Shown: positions 1-10,177, counted from the stretch's first letter. The stretch is DNA of 54,619 nt from Methanobrevibacter arboriphilus JCM 13429 = DSM 1125 (GCF_002072215.1 NZ_JXMW01000011.1:1-54619), one strand, 5' to 3'. A program made the numbers and translations. Notes: generated from the letters alone by a model not told the origin.

Positions 1-472
1 AATAGAAAATAATTAAAAAATAATTAAAAAATTATTATAAAATAATTATAAAATAAATAGATAAAAGATGAAAAATATCTAAAAACTAATTGAAAATTAA
101 TTGAAAATTATCTAAAATTAATTAAATATTAATCAAAATTAATGAAGAATTAATCAAAGAATCAATGAAGAATTAACTAAAAATTAACTAAAATTAGTTA
201 AAATTAGTTAAAATTAATTAAAAATTATACCAATTTAGCCAAAATAATATCTTAAAAAATATCTTAAAAATATATTTTTTAAAAGTATTGAAAATTGATA
301 CTATTTAATTTAAAAATAGTAATATAACAGCAATTAAAAGACCAAACAAAAATATAAATCATAGCTAAAACATATTATAACATATTAAATATCACTATAA
401 ATTATAAATCTATTATAAACTACAAGTCTAATTATGACTATAATTATAAATTAAAAAGAAGGAGAAATAAAA
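1..472. other. AT-rich intergenic region
   Basis: No gene is seen. The stretch is almost pure A/T, with short repeated units such as AATTAACTAAA and AAAATTAGTT at about 165-225. The last 20 bases carry the ribosome site (AAGGAGA) of the next gene. A promoter for that gene is probably within the last 150 bases, but TATA-like strings are too common here to choose one. Confidence 0.6.
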
Positions 473-1228
473 TTGATAGATACCCACATCCATGCTGATG
501 CAAGAAGTAGTGAAGATTTTGAAAAAATGTTTATTAGCGGAATAGATACTGCAATTACTTGTGCTTTTTATCCATACAATTTAATGAATGAAGTAGTTCT
601 TTTAAATCATTTAGAGAGAATATTAAACTACGACACAGAAAGAGCTAAAAAATATGGTATTGACCTCAAAGTAGCATTAGGAATTCATCCTTCAAATATT
701 ATTAAATCACCAAAAATTGTTTTTGACAAGCTAAATGAATATATTGAAAAAAAATCTATAGTAGCTATTGGAGAAATTGGTCTTGAAGATTTAAGTAATG
801 AAGAAAAAAATATCTTCAAAAAACAGCTAGAAATAGCAGATGAAACAAATACTAATGTTATTATACACACACCTAGAAAAAATAAATTAGAGGTTTTAAA
901 AGAAATAAAAAAAATAGTATTGGAAACAATAGACCCCAATCTAGTTATTATAGATCATATCAACTTAAATGTTATTGATGAAGTTATTAAAGAAGATTTT
1001 ACATTAGGTCTTACAGTTCAACCTAAAAAAATGGAAGTTGATGAAGCAGTTGCTATTTTAAAGGAATATGGATTTGACAACTTTCTTTTAAATAGTGATA
1101 TTAGTAATATGCCCTCTGATCCAATATCTGTGCCTAAAACTATTAGAACTCTTAAAAAATTAGGGTTTGATAGTAAAGATATTGATAAAGTAGCTTTTAA
1201 GAACGCTGAAAAAATATTTAATTTATAA
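473..1228 (+). CDS. TatD-related metal-dependent hydrolase
   Basis: This is an amidohydrolase-like TIM-barrel protein of the TatD-related group that archaea carry; such proteins are usually metal-dependent phosphoesterases or DNases. Visible metal-site residues are His5 and His7 in THIHAD, Glu101 in AIGEIGLE, His132 in IIHTP, His162 in IIDHI and Asp209 in LNSDIS, in the order expected for the fold. The 251-residue length fits. The start is a TTG placed about 7 bases after a strong AAGGAGA site, and no nearby ATG fits as well. It stands alone, reading away from the SepF operon. The substrate cannot be told from sequence. Confidence 0.85.
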   Translation: MIDTHIHADARSSEDFEKMFISGIDTAITCAFYPYNLMNEVVLLNHLERILNYDTERAKKYGIDLKVALGIHPSNIIKSPKIVFDKLNEYIEKKSIVAIGEIGLEDLSNEEKNIFKKQLEIADETNTNVIIHTPRKNKLEVLKEIKKIVLETIDPNLVIIDHINLNVIDEVIKEDFTLGLTVQPKKMEVDEAVAILKEYGFDNFLLNSDISNMPSDPISVPKTIRTLKKLGFDSKDIDKVAFKNAEKIFNL

Positions 1229-1421
1229 AATTTGAAGATTAATATTAAAAAAATTATGGTTATTTATAACAATTTAATTAATTTTAATTATTATTTTAAT
1301 AAAAATAATAATAAAAATAATAATAGAAATAATAATAGAATAATAATAGAAACAATAATAATATTAAACTAATAAACATATTAATGAAAATAAAAGTACA
1401 TTAATAAAAAAAATAAAATAT
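1229..1421. repeat. AAT-rich simple-sequence spacer
   Basis: Convergent spacer between the TatD-like gene and sepF. Positions about 1285-1375 are built from AAT/AATAG units. It probably carries the termination signals of both genes as A- or T-runs. No gene is seen. Confidence 0.6.
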
Positions 1422-1808
1422 TTATTCTTTTTTAATTATTTTAATTCTTGAAGGAGTTAAAATAATCATGTTCTTATCATGACCTTTACAGAGCGAAATC
1501 GCCTCTGCTTTATACTCTTTTCTAAGAATTTTAATTTTTTCTCCTGCCATTTTAAATGGGTCTGGACCTTCATTTTCAAGAAAAGCTAAATCAACAATAA
1601 CTGGATTGTTTTCTTCCACAATCTGATCAAATACATAATCCATATCATCTACTGTTCTTGGTCTTATTAAAATGATTTCATAAAATGGCTGTTCTGGAGC
1701 AATGTAAAAATCATTTTCCAAAATATCCTCAGCATAATCACTAGTTACAGGCTCTTTTGTTTCTTCATCAAAACCAAGACTTCTTTTTAAAGTATCAATA
1801 AAACTCAT
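1422..1808 (-). CDS. sepF: Archaeal cell-division protein SepF
   Basis: SepF anchors FtsZ to the membrane, and in methanogens of this lineage it is the FtsZ tether. The 128-residue protein starts with a short amphipathic segment (MSFIDTLKRSLGF) suited to membrane binding. An acidic linker follows, then a SepF core from about residue 42 (YEIILIRPRTVDD, NNPVIVDLAFLE) to about 117. The gene begins 3 bases after the stop of the upstream DUF1611 gene and has a GGAG site inside that gene's end, so the two form an operon. The length and order match archaeal SepF; I see no anomalies. Confidence 0.85.
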   Translation of the reverse strand: MSFIDTLKRSLGFDEETKEPVTSDYAEDILENDFYIAPEQPFYEIILIRPRTVDDMDYVFDQIVEENNPVIVDLAFLENEGPDPFKMAGEKIKILRKEYKAEAISLCKGHDKNMIILTPSRIKIIKKE

Positions 1809-1811
1809 TCA

Positions 1812-2879
1812 TTATTCTCCTTTAAATTTATTTTCCTCTAAATATTTTAAAATAGAATCTAATAATTTTGAAGCACCTTCATTATAAACATCGGCAGCAG
1901 GTAAATTGAACTCAGACTCAAAATCCCCAACTTCAGCATCTTTATCTGCATTTCTCAAATTAATTGAAAGACCTACAACCTTTGTTGGCTCTATAGCTTC
2001 AATTGCAGTTATTTCCTCAGTAACACCTCTTGGTTCACGATAAGGATGATTAGGCCTATGGCAAACTATTGTAGCATCTGGTGATGCACCTATTAAAATA
2101 GCTGCTGATAAGCCTCTTGGATGAGGATTTCCTTTTTCAGTTAAGCTAGATTGACCTTCAACAAATATTATATCTGGTTTTTTCTTATCTTCTAAATATT
2201 TGATTGAACCAAGAATTGCAGAAGGAATATCCATTGCAGATAAACTTCCAGCTCTAAAATTCAAGTCAGATGGCTCTTCTAAACCCATTTCATCAGTGGA
2301 TATTACAAGAGAAGTTAATCCTCTATTATTTGCTTCTTTACCCAATAATCTAGTAGTGGTTCTTTTACCACACTCTTGAGAAGTCCCACCAACAAAAACA
2401 ACAGGTGCTTTTGGCTCATATGATATTTTTGGAAGTTTTTCACAGCATTTTTCAGGAGAAACACCAAATATGTCATTAATAACATCCAACCTTGGACTTA
2501 TCTCTTTAATAATTACTCCTTTTTCTTTGGCAAAGTTTAATAATGAAATATTATCATTGAGAGGTAATGATCTAAAAGAGGAAACTACATTCATACCATT
2601 ATCAATAGCTTGAACTGCATATTTAAGAGCTGATCCTTCTGCACCAATAGGAAGCATTATAGCTACACTCTTAGCTTCAACCTCATTGATTATTTTAAGC
2701 AAACTTTCTGAAACATCAGATCCACAAAATGTTTTTCCATGTTTATTATTATCATCATCAACAAATCCTACAGTTTCGATTCCCTCTAGATTAGAAAATT
2801 TTTCGCCACCTCCACCACAGCCAATAACGATAAATGGATTTAAACTTTGAAGTTCCTTAACTGAAACAATAGAATGCAA
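1812..2879 (-). CDS. DUF1611 family P-loop protein
   Basis: A DUF1611-type protein of unknown reaction. The N-terminal third looks like a Rossmann-type NAD-binding part ([13 protein letters not shown], near residues 17-31). The C-terminal two thirds hold a P-loop-like segment ([16 protein letters not shown]) and the conserved FVEGQSSLT and RPNHPYR strings. I chose the TTG at 2879 because AGGAGTGAT lies 3 bases before it. A longer reading from TTG 2918 adds 13 residues but has no ribosome site. It is translated just before sepF in one operon. The family is known from methanogens and bacteria, and some bacterial members act in D-amino-acid metabolism, but that role is not shown here. Confidence 0.8.
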   Translation of the reverse strand: MHSIVSVKELQSLNPFIVIGCGGGGEKFSNLEGIETVGFVDDDNNKHGKTFCGSDVSESLLKIINEVEAKSVAIMLPIGAEGSALKYAVQAIDNGMNVVSSFRSLPLNDNISLLNFAKEKGVIIKEISPRLDVINDIFGVSPEKCCEKLPKISYEPKAPVVFVGGTSQECGKRTTTRLLGKEANNRGLTSLVISTDEMGLEEPSDLNFRAGSLSAMDIPSAILGSIKYLEDKKKPDIIFVEGQSSLTEKGNPHPRGLSAAILIGASPDATIVCHRPNHPYREPRGVTEEITAIEAIEPTKVVGLSINLRNADKDAEVGDFESEFNLPAADVYNEGASKLLDSILKYLEENKFKGE

Positions 2880-3543
2880 GAAATCACTCCTAAAATTCAA
2901 TAAATTGTTATTTTGCAATATTAATAATTTAATAATCTTTATTTATAGTTTATTTTGGATAATTTTAAATATTGATTTTTTTTAAATATTGATTCAATAT
3001 TAAAAACAAACCAAAATTAATGATAAATTGTTAGTATAATCTCATTTAGATAAAATATATTCACATTAATTATATTTAGATTAATTATTATTACTATTCA
3101 AATTTATTATAGCTTTACTTTAACTTTATTAGACTAATTATAATTACATTTATAGTGATAATACTTAATTATAAACATGAGTTAATTATAACTTATAAAT
3201 ATTAATATAAATATTATACTTCATTATTATTAAATGTATAGTTCATTCAAATAATAGTTTATAATATTTTATAATAATTCATATTTTGATTAAACTTAAC
3301 ATTCGTTAAACTTAATACTCAAAAATTAATTTAATTATTAAAAATAATTATTATAATAATTTAATTATTATAATTGATATAATTACTAAAAATATCCTAC
3401 TTTAAAAACATTAGATATTTATCTCTTAAAAAATAAATAATAATAAATAGTTAAAAACTTTATAAACAGATAAAAAAATTTATAATTGGCTTAAAGTTAT
3501 AAAATATTATATAGTAGCTAAAATAAAAAGGAGAGGGGTTTAA
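2880..3543. other. Divergent promoter region
   Basis: Region of about 660 bases between the DUF1611-sepF operon (minus) and the kinase-like gene (plus). It is featureless A/T with short inverted strings such as AAATAATTATTATAATAATTT. It must hold two outward promoters; a GAGAGGGG ribosome site lies at its right end. No further gene or structured RNA was recognised. Confidence 0.55.
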
Positions 3544-4530
3544 TTGAGAAAACCTTATGTAATATTAGTAGGAAGTGCATCAGGGATTGGTAAATCAACA
3601 ATAGCAGCAGAATTAGCTAAAAAACTAGAAATAAAACACTTGCTTGAGTCAGATTTTATTAGAGAAATTGTTAGAGGAATCATCGGTAAAGAATATGCTC
3701 CAGCTCTACATAAGTCATCATTTGATGCATTTACTGTTCTTAGAAATAAAAATAAATTCGATAATAAAAAAGATCTTATAAATGCAGGTTTTGTTGAACA
3801 TTCATCATTTGTTATTCCAGCAATTGAAAAAGTTATAAGTAGAGCTATTTCTGATTATGATGACGTGATTATAGAAGGAGTCCACCTTGTTCCAGGACTA
3901 ATAAATATAGAACAGTTTAAAAGTGAGGCATCAATACATTTCTTTGTTTTAATGTCTGATGAAGAGAATCATAAAGAACGTTTTGTTAAAAGAGCTATGC
4001 AAATACATAGAGGAGGGAAGCAATTAGAATATTTTGCTGAAAACAGAATTATTCATGACTTTTTAATTGATAAAGCAGAGGAAAATGGAATAAGAGTAGT
4101 AAATACTCAAAGCATTGAAGGAACTGTACAAAATATGCTTACAAACATTACTGAAACTTGTAAAACAGTTTTGTTGAAAAATACTGTAGATGAACTTGCT
4201 GATGTAGTAGATATAATTATAAATAAACATGGGGGAATCATTGAAGATGTTACATATCTACTCCCTGGATTTAAAGAACCTCTGAAAAGAAAAGTTGGTG
4301 CATCAGACCCAGATAAAACAAAAAAATTCATTGAATCTCTAGAAAAAAAAACGAAGATAAAAAGTGATTTTGAATATCTTTATAATCTTTCAAATAATAT
4401 TAGAGGGAATAAAATATGTGCTTCTGATAAAAAAATCCTTGAAAATATTATAAAAGACTTGGATGCAAAAGGTTATGTATATAAAGGTGAAGATAACCAA
4501 TCAAAGGAAAACAATCCACTTATTGAATAA
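3544..4530 (+). CDS. 2-phosphoglycerate kinase-like P-loop kinase
   Basis: The N-terminal half is a P-loop kinase with Walker [11 protein letters not shown] at residues 10-19, a conserved [14 protein letters not shown] stretch and a [11 protein letters not shown] segment near residue 120. These match the archaeal 2-phosphoglycerate kinase family, whose known member makes 2,3-bisphosphoglycerate for cyclic 2,3-bisphosphoglycerate, a solute of Methanobacteriales. The C-terminal third (about 210-328) is lysine-rich and less familiar. Translation starts at a TTG after GAGAGGGG. Methanobacteriales carry more than one paralogue, so the exact substrate is inferred from the family only. Confidence 0.7.
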   Translation: MRKPYVILVGSASGIGKSTIAAELAKKLEIKHLLESDFIREIVRGIIGKEYAPALHKSSFDAFTVLRNKNKFDNKKDLINAGFVEHSSFVIPAIEKVISRAISDYDDVIIEGVHLVPGLINIEQFKSEASIHFFVLMSDEENHKERFVKRAMQIHRGGKQLEYFAENRIIHDFLIDKAEENGIRVVNTQSIEGTVQNMLTNITETCKTVLLKNTVDELADVVDIIINKHGGIIEDVTYLLPGFKEPLKRKVGASDPDKTKKFIESLEKKTKIKSDFEYLYNLSNNIRGNKICASDKKILENIIKDLDAKGYVYKGEDNQSKENNPLIE

Positions 4531-4625
4531 TATATTTATTGGATAATGTATTTATTGAATAATATACTTATTGGATAATATATTTACTATATTTGTTATA
4601 AAATAAAACTACATGAGGTTATAAA

Positions 4626-5192
4626 TTGGAAAAAATGGTAATTGACTGCCCAGTATGTAAAGGGGAAAAAACTGCAGAATCAACAACTAAAAAGGAAAAA
4701 ATACCTCATTTTGGAGATATACTTGAATCAACACTCATATGTAATGCTTGTGGGTACAAACACAATGATGTGATATGTTTAGAACAAAAAGATCCAGTGA
4801 AATATACACTAACTATAAAAAGTAGCAATTTATCATCAAGAGTGGTTAAATCACAATCAGCAACAGTTTCTATCCCTGAATTAGGCTTAAAAGTAGAACC
4901 TGGTCCAAAATCATTAGGTTATGTATCTAACGTAGAAGGAGTTATTTTTCGTTTTGAAGAAGGAGTGAAAAAAGCTTTAAAAATATTTGATGATGATGAA
5001 TCTCAGAAAAATGGATTAAAAATATTAGAAAAACTTTCATTATTATCAAAAGGAGATATTGATGCTACTTTAATTATAGAAGATCCTTTTGGTCAAAGCA
5101 AGATAATGGATATTGATGTTAAAAAAGAAGAATTAACAGAAGAAGAATTAAAAAATTTAAAAACTGGTTTTACAATATTTGAAGAAAATTAG
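4626..5192 (+). CDS. ZPR1-type zinc-finger protein
   Basis: A 188-residue protein with one ZPR1 zinc finger: Cys8-x2-Cys11 near the start and Cys39-x2-Cys42 in LICNACGYKHNDV. A beta-rich domain follows (RVVKSQSATVSIPELGL, GVIFRFEEGVKKAL), as in other archaeal ZPR1 proteins, which have a single copy of the module that eukaryotic ZPR1 doubles. The eukaryotic protein binds elongation factor 1A; the archaeal role is not established. The TTG start follows GAGGT by 6 bases; the in-frame ATG three codons later is an alternative. It stands alone, about 95 bases after the kinase-like gene. Confidence 0.85.
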   Translation: MEKMVIDCPVCKGEKTAESTTKKEKIPHFGDILESTLICNACGYKHNDVICLEQKDPVKYTLTIKSSNLSSRVVKSQSATVSIPELGLKVEPGPKSLGYVSNVEGVIFRFEEGVKKALKIFDDDESQKNGLKILEKLSLLSKGDIDATLIIEDPFGQSKIMDIDVKKEELTEEELKNLKTGFTIFEEN

Positions 5193-5406
5193 ATAAAGTT
5201 TTTTAATATTTAAATATTGTATGAAAATTTGTAGATATAATATAATTAATAATAATTAAAAAATTAAAGTTAAAAATGAAACTTTACTAAATAAAAATTT
5301 TAATGAATAGAAATTTAATAAATAAAAAGTAAATAAAAACTTTAGTAAATGAAATTTTAATGAATAAAAATTTTATTAAATGAAAACCTTAGTAAATGGG
5401 TTTAGA

Positions 5407-5886
5407 TTATAAATCTCTAAAATCTTCATCTTCTTCATCAACAACATCTTTTAATTTTAAAGTTTTTTGAACATCAGCAGATAATGCATTACAATCAGCT
5501 CTAATAGCTTCTAAATGTAATAAAATCCTTTCTTTTTCTTGATTAATCCTTTCAATATTTGTATAAGGATAAGTTGATTCTTTAAGCATTTCATATTCTA
5601 TAGTAGTGTAAGGATATTCATTAAGCTGTTTGCACACATTTTTGAGAACATCTCCAAGAAACCTATTCATCTCAACTTTAACTCGTTCTCTAATCATTTT
5701 GTCACTATCGAGATTTTGTTTCATTAAACGAACAACTTCAGCTTTAGCAAAAGGCAAACTTTCTTCATCCTCTGATTCTTCAGAATTTTCATCATCAGAG
5801 TGATCTTCATTATTTTCTATTTGTTCATCTTCTGATTCTTCTATCTCTTCATCTTCAAATTCATCTTCTTGAATATAATATACCAT
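5407..5886 (-). CDS. Acidic protein with probable histone fold
   Basis: Residues 1-44 are almost entirely Asp, Glu, Ser and Asn. Residues 44-105 then read like an archaeal histone or NF-Y-type fold: [16 protein letters not shown] as helix 1, [25 protein letters not shown] as the long helix 2, and [12 protein letters not shown] as the helix 3 strap. A further helix at about 110-145 is not part of a standard histone. Normal archaeal histones are near 70 residues and basic; this protein is 159 residues and strongly acidic, so packaging DNA in the usual way is unlikely. The fold is my inference from spacing and pattern. It stands alone. Confidence 0.6.
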   Translation of the reverse strand: MVYYIQEDEFEDEEIEESEDEQIENNEDHSDDENSEESEDEESLPFAKAEVVRLMKQNLDSDKMIRERVKVEMNRFLGDVLKNVCKQLNEYPYTTIEYEMLKESTYPYTNIERINQEKERILLHLEAIRADCNALSADVQKTLKLKDVVDEEDEDFRDL

Positions 5887-6881
5887 AATATTACCTCAAA
5901 TTAAATATAAAAATTAAAAATATACTAATTAATTTAAATTAATTATAATTTAAACTTTTATAATTTTTAAATTATGATTTAAAGAATAATTAATTATTAT
6001 TTATAATATTAAATTTAAGATTCAATATTATAACATAACTTAAAATTAACATTACTAAGAGTATTATCTAATATACTCCATAATATATCTCTACCTTAGC
6101 AATATTTTTGTATGAAGGAGTATATAAATCTATGCAAATTATAAAGCTTTGATAAATTTTTTTAGCATTTATTTGTCAAACTATTAAAATAATTAATAAG
6201 AAAATTAATTATATTAATCTTTCAAAAATTTTATTTTTTAGATTTTTATATTTTTGACTTCATAAGATATAAATAAATAAATGGATAAAAACAATTAAAA
6301 CAAAATAAGAAAAAGAAATAAAAATAAGAAAATAGCTCAAATAAAATAATTATGAATAAATAAAGAAAAAAATTAAACCCATAAATTCATATTAAAACAA
6401 AAATAAACCAAAATATCCCCTTAGAAAGATTTTTAAAAACAGTAATATAAGTTATAAAAAGAATTTTTAGAAATAAACCCCACAATCAACGGATAAACTA
6501 AAAAAATAAAAGATAATAAGAACTAAAAACTAAAAACCCCATGCTATGGCCTATATCACTATACAAAAACATTTAAAAATAAAAATTCAAATATAATTTC
6601 TACAGAATCTAAAAAATAAGAAGTTTCAATATAAAATAATTTAAATTAGCTATTTTATCCAATATATTGATATAAAACATATAGTTCCTTATTATTTTAT
6701 CATTTTAATCAATATATAATCAGCAGAATGTATATATCAACATTTTTTAATATTTAAAGTTTATAATAAAAAATAAAATAAGAGAGAAAAATCTCCCTTA
6801 TAACAAAATATTGTTTGATTTATTCAAAAGAAACTATTAGCTAAATCTTATTCCTCTCAATATGATGTGTTGATGAGTTAT
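5887..6881. other. Long intergenic region with an inverted repeat
   Basis: About 1 kb without a convincing gene. It holds an inverted repeat ATATACTCC (6071-6079) / GGAGTATAT (6117-6125) about 190-240 bases upstream of the acidic histone-like gene, with a TATA-like string beside it. The segment 6400-6600 has several CCCC/CCC clusters unusual for this DNA but no clear fold. The right end is the 3' region of the secreted protein gene. Confidence 0.5.
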
Positions 6882-8642
6882 TCAAGCTTCTTCATATCCA
6901 TTTGTAGGTAATAAATTAGCTAAAATTTCATTATCCCTATCAACATAACCTACTATTTCTTCTAGATCATCTTCTAAATTATTAACTTCGGTTAAATTTC
7001 CTTCAAAATTAGCTAATTCCTGTGAATCATTGATAGTTTCATTGTTTAATTCTTTTAATGCAGTTACATTATTACCAATTACATATAATCCCATTTCGTA
7101 GATTAAAACATCAACTGCATAAGTATCTATTACATCATCGGTGCCTTTAGTTATCAGTGATGCACTGCCTACTGCTTGATTATATGCAGCTACTATATCA
7201 TTAACTGATACTGCAGAACCTGCATTAGTATTTGCCTCATTTACAAAATCTTTTAGTAGATTAATCTTTGATATTTCCTCGTTTAAAAGTTTTATAACAT
7301 TGGATATAGCTATGTATAAAACATTTACATCAGAATCTATAGTACTTGCAATTTCAGAACCATCTCCATCCTCTGCTAAAGTTTTAAGTTCAGAAGCAGA
7401 AGCATTTAATTTTTCTAAGGTAGTTTCTATTTCAGCTAGTTTTTCTTGAGCAATATCTATTTCATCAAATAAGTTATTAACAGCATCATTTATAGAACCA
7501 ATTAATTCTTGTCCAGCAAATATTGTTGCATTTGTTGCAGATTCATTACTGTTAAGTTCAGCATTTGCTACGAACTCATTGAAAGTATCATTGTAGGCTG
7601 ATTGTAAATCAGTATTGTTAATAATATTATCAACATAATCATTAACTACTCCATCATCATAAGCTTCACCAGTGCTAAAGTAGTTATTCATAACAACATT
7701 TGTGAAATTAGTTAAAAATTCTCCTGCTAAATTGATGAAAGTTTCATTACCATTATAACTGTTAAAAATTTCACTTAAATTACCAGCAAATGAACTAATA
7801 AAAATATCTTTGAATGTATCATCTTCAATGTCTAAAAGATTCCAATATTCATTAGCAATGTCATTTGCATCCAAATCAGCTGTACTGTTTATATAACCAT
7901 CATCTAATAAGTTATTATATAACTCATTCATCATTGCTGTGAAATTATTATTTATATTATCAAGAACAGCTTTAGCATTATTATATTCGAAACTAGCGAA
8001 CTCTTCCCGATCTAATATTTCATAAAGATTAGCTATTGCCTCAACATATTTGCTTTCATAATAGTTTACAAGGCTAACTCCTGCACTTATTTCTGATGAA
8101 ATTTGTGTGATTGTTGATTTAGTATTCTCATAGCTTTTACTTGCTTTAGCATATGCATTTTTAGCTTGTTTTACTTTTGCTTTGTAATTTAATACAGATT
8201 TCTTTGCTTTCAATACTTTATTTTTGTTAGCTTTTGTTTTCTTTGATTTATATTTTTTAAGAGCCTTGAGATAATTATTTTTCACAGTTTTATATTTAGT
8301 TAAGCTTGTTTTATAAGCAGTATATTTGGATTTTTTTGTACTAAGAGCTTTTTTCTGATTAGAAAGAGCAGTATCTAATTTTTTATCCAAAGTTTGAACA
8401 GTCTTATCTTTCTCATTTAAAGTTTTATTAGTTGATTGAACTGTATCATTTGCTTTTTCTAGATCCTCCTTATCATTAGTCAGATTTTTTTCTAGTTCAT
8501 CATACACATTTACCCAATCACCGGATGTATTATAATCTGGTTCTACAGGAGTTGCATGTACATCTCCAGATATAGCTACAGCAAATATTATTGCAAATAA
8601 CACAACAAGGATCAACGAATGATTCTTATTTATTGTTAACAT
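6882..8642 (-). CDS. Secreted coiled-coil protein, function unknown
   Basis: A 586-residue exported protein. Residues 1-30 form a Sec signal peptide (hydrophobic LILVVLFAIIFAVAI, ending VHA). Residues about 40-190 are a Lys/Ala-rich coiled coil with heptad-like spacing. The remainder is acidic, Asn-rich and helical, with many N-x-S/T sites typical of methanogen surface proteins. No membrane anchor or cell-wall domain is visible at the C terminus. The ATG follows a GAGGTGA site. I do not recognise the family; a surface or cell-wall-associated role is inferred only from export and composition. Confidence 0.7.
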   Translation of the reverse strand: MLTINKNHSLILVVLFAIIFAVAISGDVHATPVEPDYNTSGDWVNVYDELEKNLTNDKEDLEKANDTVQSTNKTLNEKDKTVQTLDKKLDTALSNQKKALSTKKSKYTAYKTSLTKYKTVKNNYLKALKKYKSKKTKANKNKVLKAKKSVLNYKAKVKQAKNAYAKASKSYENTKSTITQISSEISAGVSLVNYYESKYVEAIANLYEILDREEFASFEYNNAKAVLDNINNNFTAMMNELYNNLLDDGYINSTADLDANDIANEYWNLLDIEDDTFKDIFISSFAGNLSEIFNSYNGNETFINLAGEFLTNFTNVVMNNYFSTGEAYDDGVVNDYVDNIINNTDLQSAYNDTFNEFVANAELNSNESATNATIFAGQELIGSINDAVNNLFDEIDIAQEKLAEIETTLEKLNASASELKTLAEDGDGSEIASTIDSDVNVLYIAISNVIKLLNEEISKINLLKDFVNEANTNAGSAVSVNDIVAAYNQAVGSASLITKGTDDVIDTYAVDVLIYEMGLYVIGNNVTALKELNNETINDSQELANFEGNLTEVNNLEDDLEEIVGYVDRDNEILANLLPTNGYEEA

Positions 8643-8866
8643 AAACCTTATTCACCTCTTAATTATATACTTTTTTATAATTTTATCTTATTTACTAATA
8701 TAAAATTAGGTATTGAGTGTTAGTTAAAAGTTTTTTCTTTTATATTATGTTATTAGATATTATTAGGTATTTTCATAATAAATACACACCATATAAACCA
8801 ATCTAATTCAATAGCCTATTTTATATACTCTCTAAAAATACCTAATAAAAAATTCATATGATGAAA

Positions 8867-8887
8867 ATGAACATTCGCTATGTTCAT
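8867..8887. promoter_or_regulatory. Inverted repeat ATGAACAT/ATGTTCAT
   Basis: A perfect 8-bp inverted repeat with a 5-base spacer, about 225 bases upstream of the secreted coiled-coil gene. It could be an operator or a hairpin. The core TGAACATTC also occurs at 19788-19796 in front of another minus-strand gene. Confidence 0.35.
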
Positions 8888-8972
8888 ATAATATACTATG
8901 AAATAAACTAATATATAAAACTAACTACTAAAAAAGCCATATAAAAGATTAAAAGAAAAAATCATCAGCTAG

Positions 8973-8984
8973 CCCCCCCCCCCC
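8973..8984. repeat. Homopolymer C12 tract
   Basis: Twelve consecutive C residues in otherwise very AT-rich DNA, about 330 bases upstream of the minus-strand secreted coiled-coil gene. On that strand it reads G12. Such tracts slip during replication. Confidence 0.9.
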
Positions 8985-9193
8985 GACTATATTTAAAAAA
9001 TTTTAAATATATAAAAACTCTACTAAAACTACTTAAATAAAAAAATAATGTAAAATTATAAAAAATATAAGTCAAACAAAAATAAAAAAATTAGAAAAAA
9101 AGAAAATAAAAGCTAAAAAATAAAAGCTAAAAAAAATAAAAAACTAGAAAAAATAAAAAAAGCTAAAAAATAAAAAATTAAAATTATGAGGAA

Positions 9194-9231
9194 GGTCATG
9201 TTTATATTTAAAAAAATACAAAATCATGACC
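9194..9231 (-). terminator. Hairpin downstream of a secreted protein gene
   Basis: Perfect 7-bp inverted repeat GGTCATG / CATGACC with a T/A-rich loop, about 118 bases after the stop of the peptidoglycan-binding-like gene. It may end or stabilise that transcript. There is no clear U-run directly after it. Confidence 0.3.
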
Positions 9232-9348
9232 ACTCCACATATTTTAAAAATTAATTCTATATTTTACTATCTTAATATTAAATATCTAAGTAATTAGTAG
9301 ATTACAATATATCCAACCAATTATGGAAAAACAGTTAATATTAATAAC

Positions 9349-10143
9349 TTATTTAACTACAGTTGCACCATTCTTATTACTAGTTGCATAATATACTTTT
9401 TTGTACCCATTTCCTTTATAATCATAATCTACCCATTTACCATTAGAATAATATTGAACAGATCTATGATTAGAGGATAAACTTGTAGGATATTGGATTA
9501 TTCTAACATCATTTCCTTGAGATTTTAATTTTTGATATAGCATTTCACTATTATCCCAACAATCACCAACTCCTTTTCCATATCCTCCATAAAGGGAAGA
9601 ACCTGAGGATCGTGAGTTTCCATAGGAATTAGCATTAGAAGAAGATTTACTTGAATATTCACCATTATTAGAAGAAATAGATTCTTGATTTGTTTTTTTA
9701 GAATTACCAATTACTCCTTGAGAATCATTTTCTAATAGAGTATTCAATTGATCTATAACAGAACTTGTTAAACTTCCAACATAGCCATCAGGATTTAAGC
9801 CTGCATCAATTTGTAAAAGTTTGACTGCTTGTTCAGTATAAGGACCAAATTCACCATCAATCTCTCCAGAATAATACCCATATTTATAAAGAGTTTTTTG
9901 GAGTGAAGCAACTTTAGTACCATTATCTCCAAGACTTAAGTTGTACAAAGTAATATCTGTATTATTTATACTAACTGAATTTTTCACATTGTTACTATCT
10001 TTTGATGAATTATCATTTACTGATTTTCCATCATTTATATTTGACATTTCCGAAGTAGCTGAAACAGTTACCATTGAAAATGCTACACATATTATAAACA
10101 ATGTGTAATGTAATCTATTTAATTTAATATTTTCCGCCTCCAT
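9349..10143 (-). CDS. Secreted protein: PG-binding-like domain plus transglutaminase-like domain
   Basis: A 264-residue exported protein. A signal peptide (LHYTLFIICVAFSMVTVSA) ends near residue 29. A peptidoglycan_binding_1-like domain lies at about 70-135 (LGDNGTKVASLQKTLYKYG, GEFGPYTEQAV), followed by a Ser/Asn-rich linker. The C-terminal part carries Cys195 in GDCWDNSE, His226 in SNHRSVQYY and Asp239/241 in WVDYDY, the order of a transglutaminase-like cysteine peptidase triad as in pseudomurein endoisopeptidases. A role in pseudomurein remodelling is inferred. The start is uncertain: ATG 10143 lies just before GGAGG, and an AUU five codons on has better spacing. It shares promoter, leader and N-terminal half with the gene at 26777-27697. 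Confidence 0.8.
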   Translation of the reverse strand: MEAENIKLNRLHYTLFIICVAFSMVTVSATSEMSNINDGKSVNDNSSKDSNNVKNSVSINNTDITLYNLSLGDNGTKVASLQKTLYKYGYYSGEIDGEFGPYTEQAVKLLQIDAGLNPDGYVGSLTSSVIDQLNTLLENDSQGVIGNSKKTNQESISSNNGEYSSKSSSNANSYGNSRSSGSSLYGGYGKGVGDCWDNSEMLYQKLKSQGNDVRIIQYPTSLSSNHRSVQYYSNGKWVDYDYKGNGYKKVYYATSNKNGATVVK

Positions 10144-10144
10144 A

Positions 10145-10177
10145 TCTAGAAATTTTCTTAAAAAACTAATTTCTAGA
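10145..10177 (-). promoter_or_regulatory. Leader hairpin before the PG-binding-like gene
   Basis: Inverted repeat TCTAGAAATT (10145-10154) / AATTTCTAGA (10168-10177), 10 perfect base pairs with a 13-base loop. It lies directly before the start region and its GGAGG. Its outer edge is about 25 bases from the TATA box, so the mRNA probably begins with this hairpin. The same element precedes the paralogue at 27700-27734. Confidence 0.7.

Larger units (their letters stand above)
8643..9348. other. Intergenic region with poly-C tract
   Basis: About 700 bases upstream of the secreted coiled-coil gene and downstream of the next one. It holds a hairpin-capable inverted repeat ATGAACAT-TCGCT-ATGTTCAT (8867-8887), a run of twelve C (8973-8984), and AAAAGCTAAAAAATA-type repeats (9100-9180). 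No coding region is evident. Confidence 0.6.

Noticed and set aside
685-939. Antisense frames over real genes (for example here and at 14411-14800 or 36398-36847)
   Set aside because: They mirror strongly supported genes on the other strand and have no ribosome sites or family resemblance.
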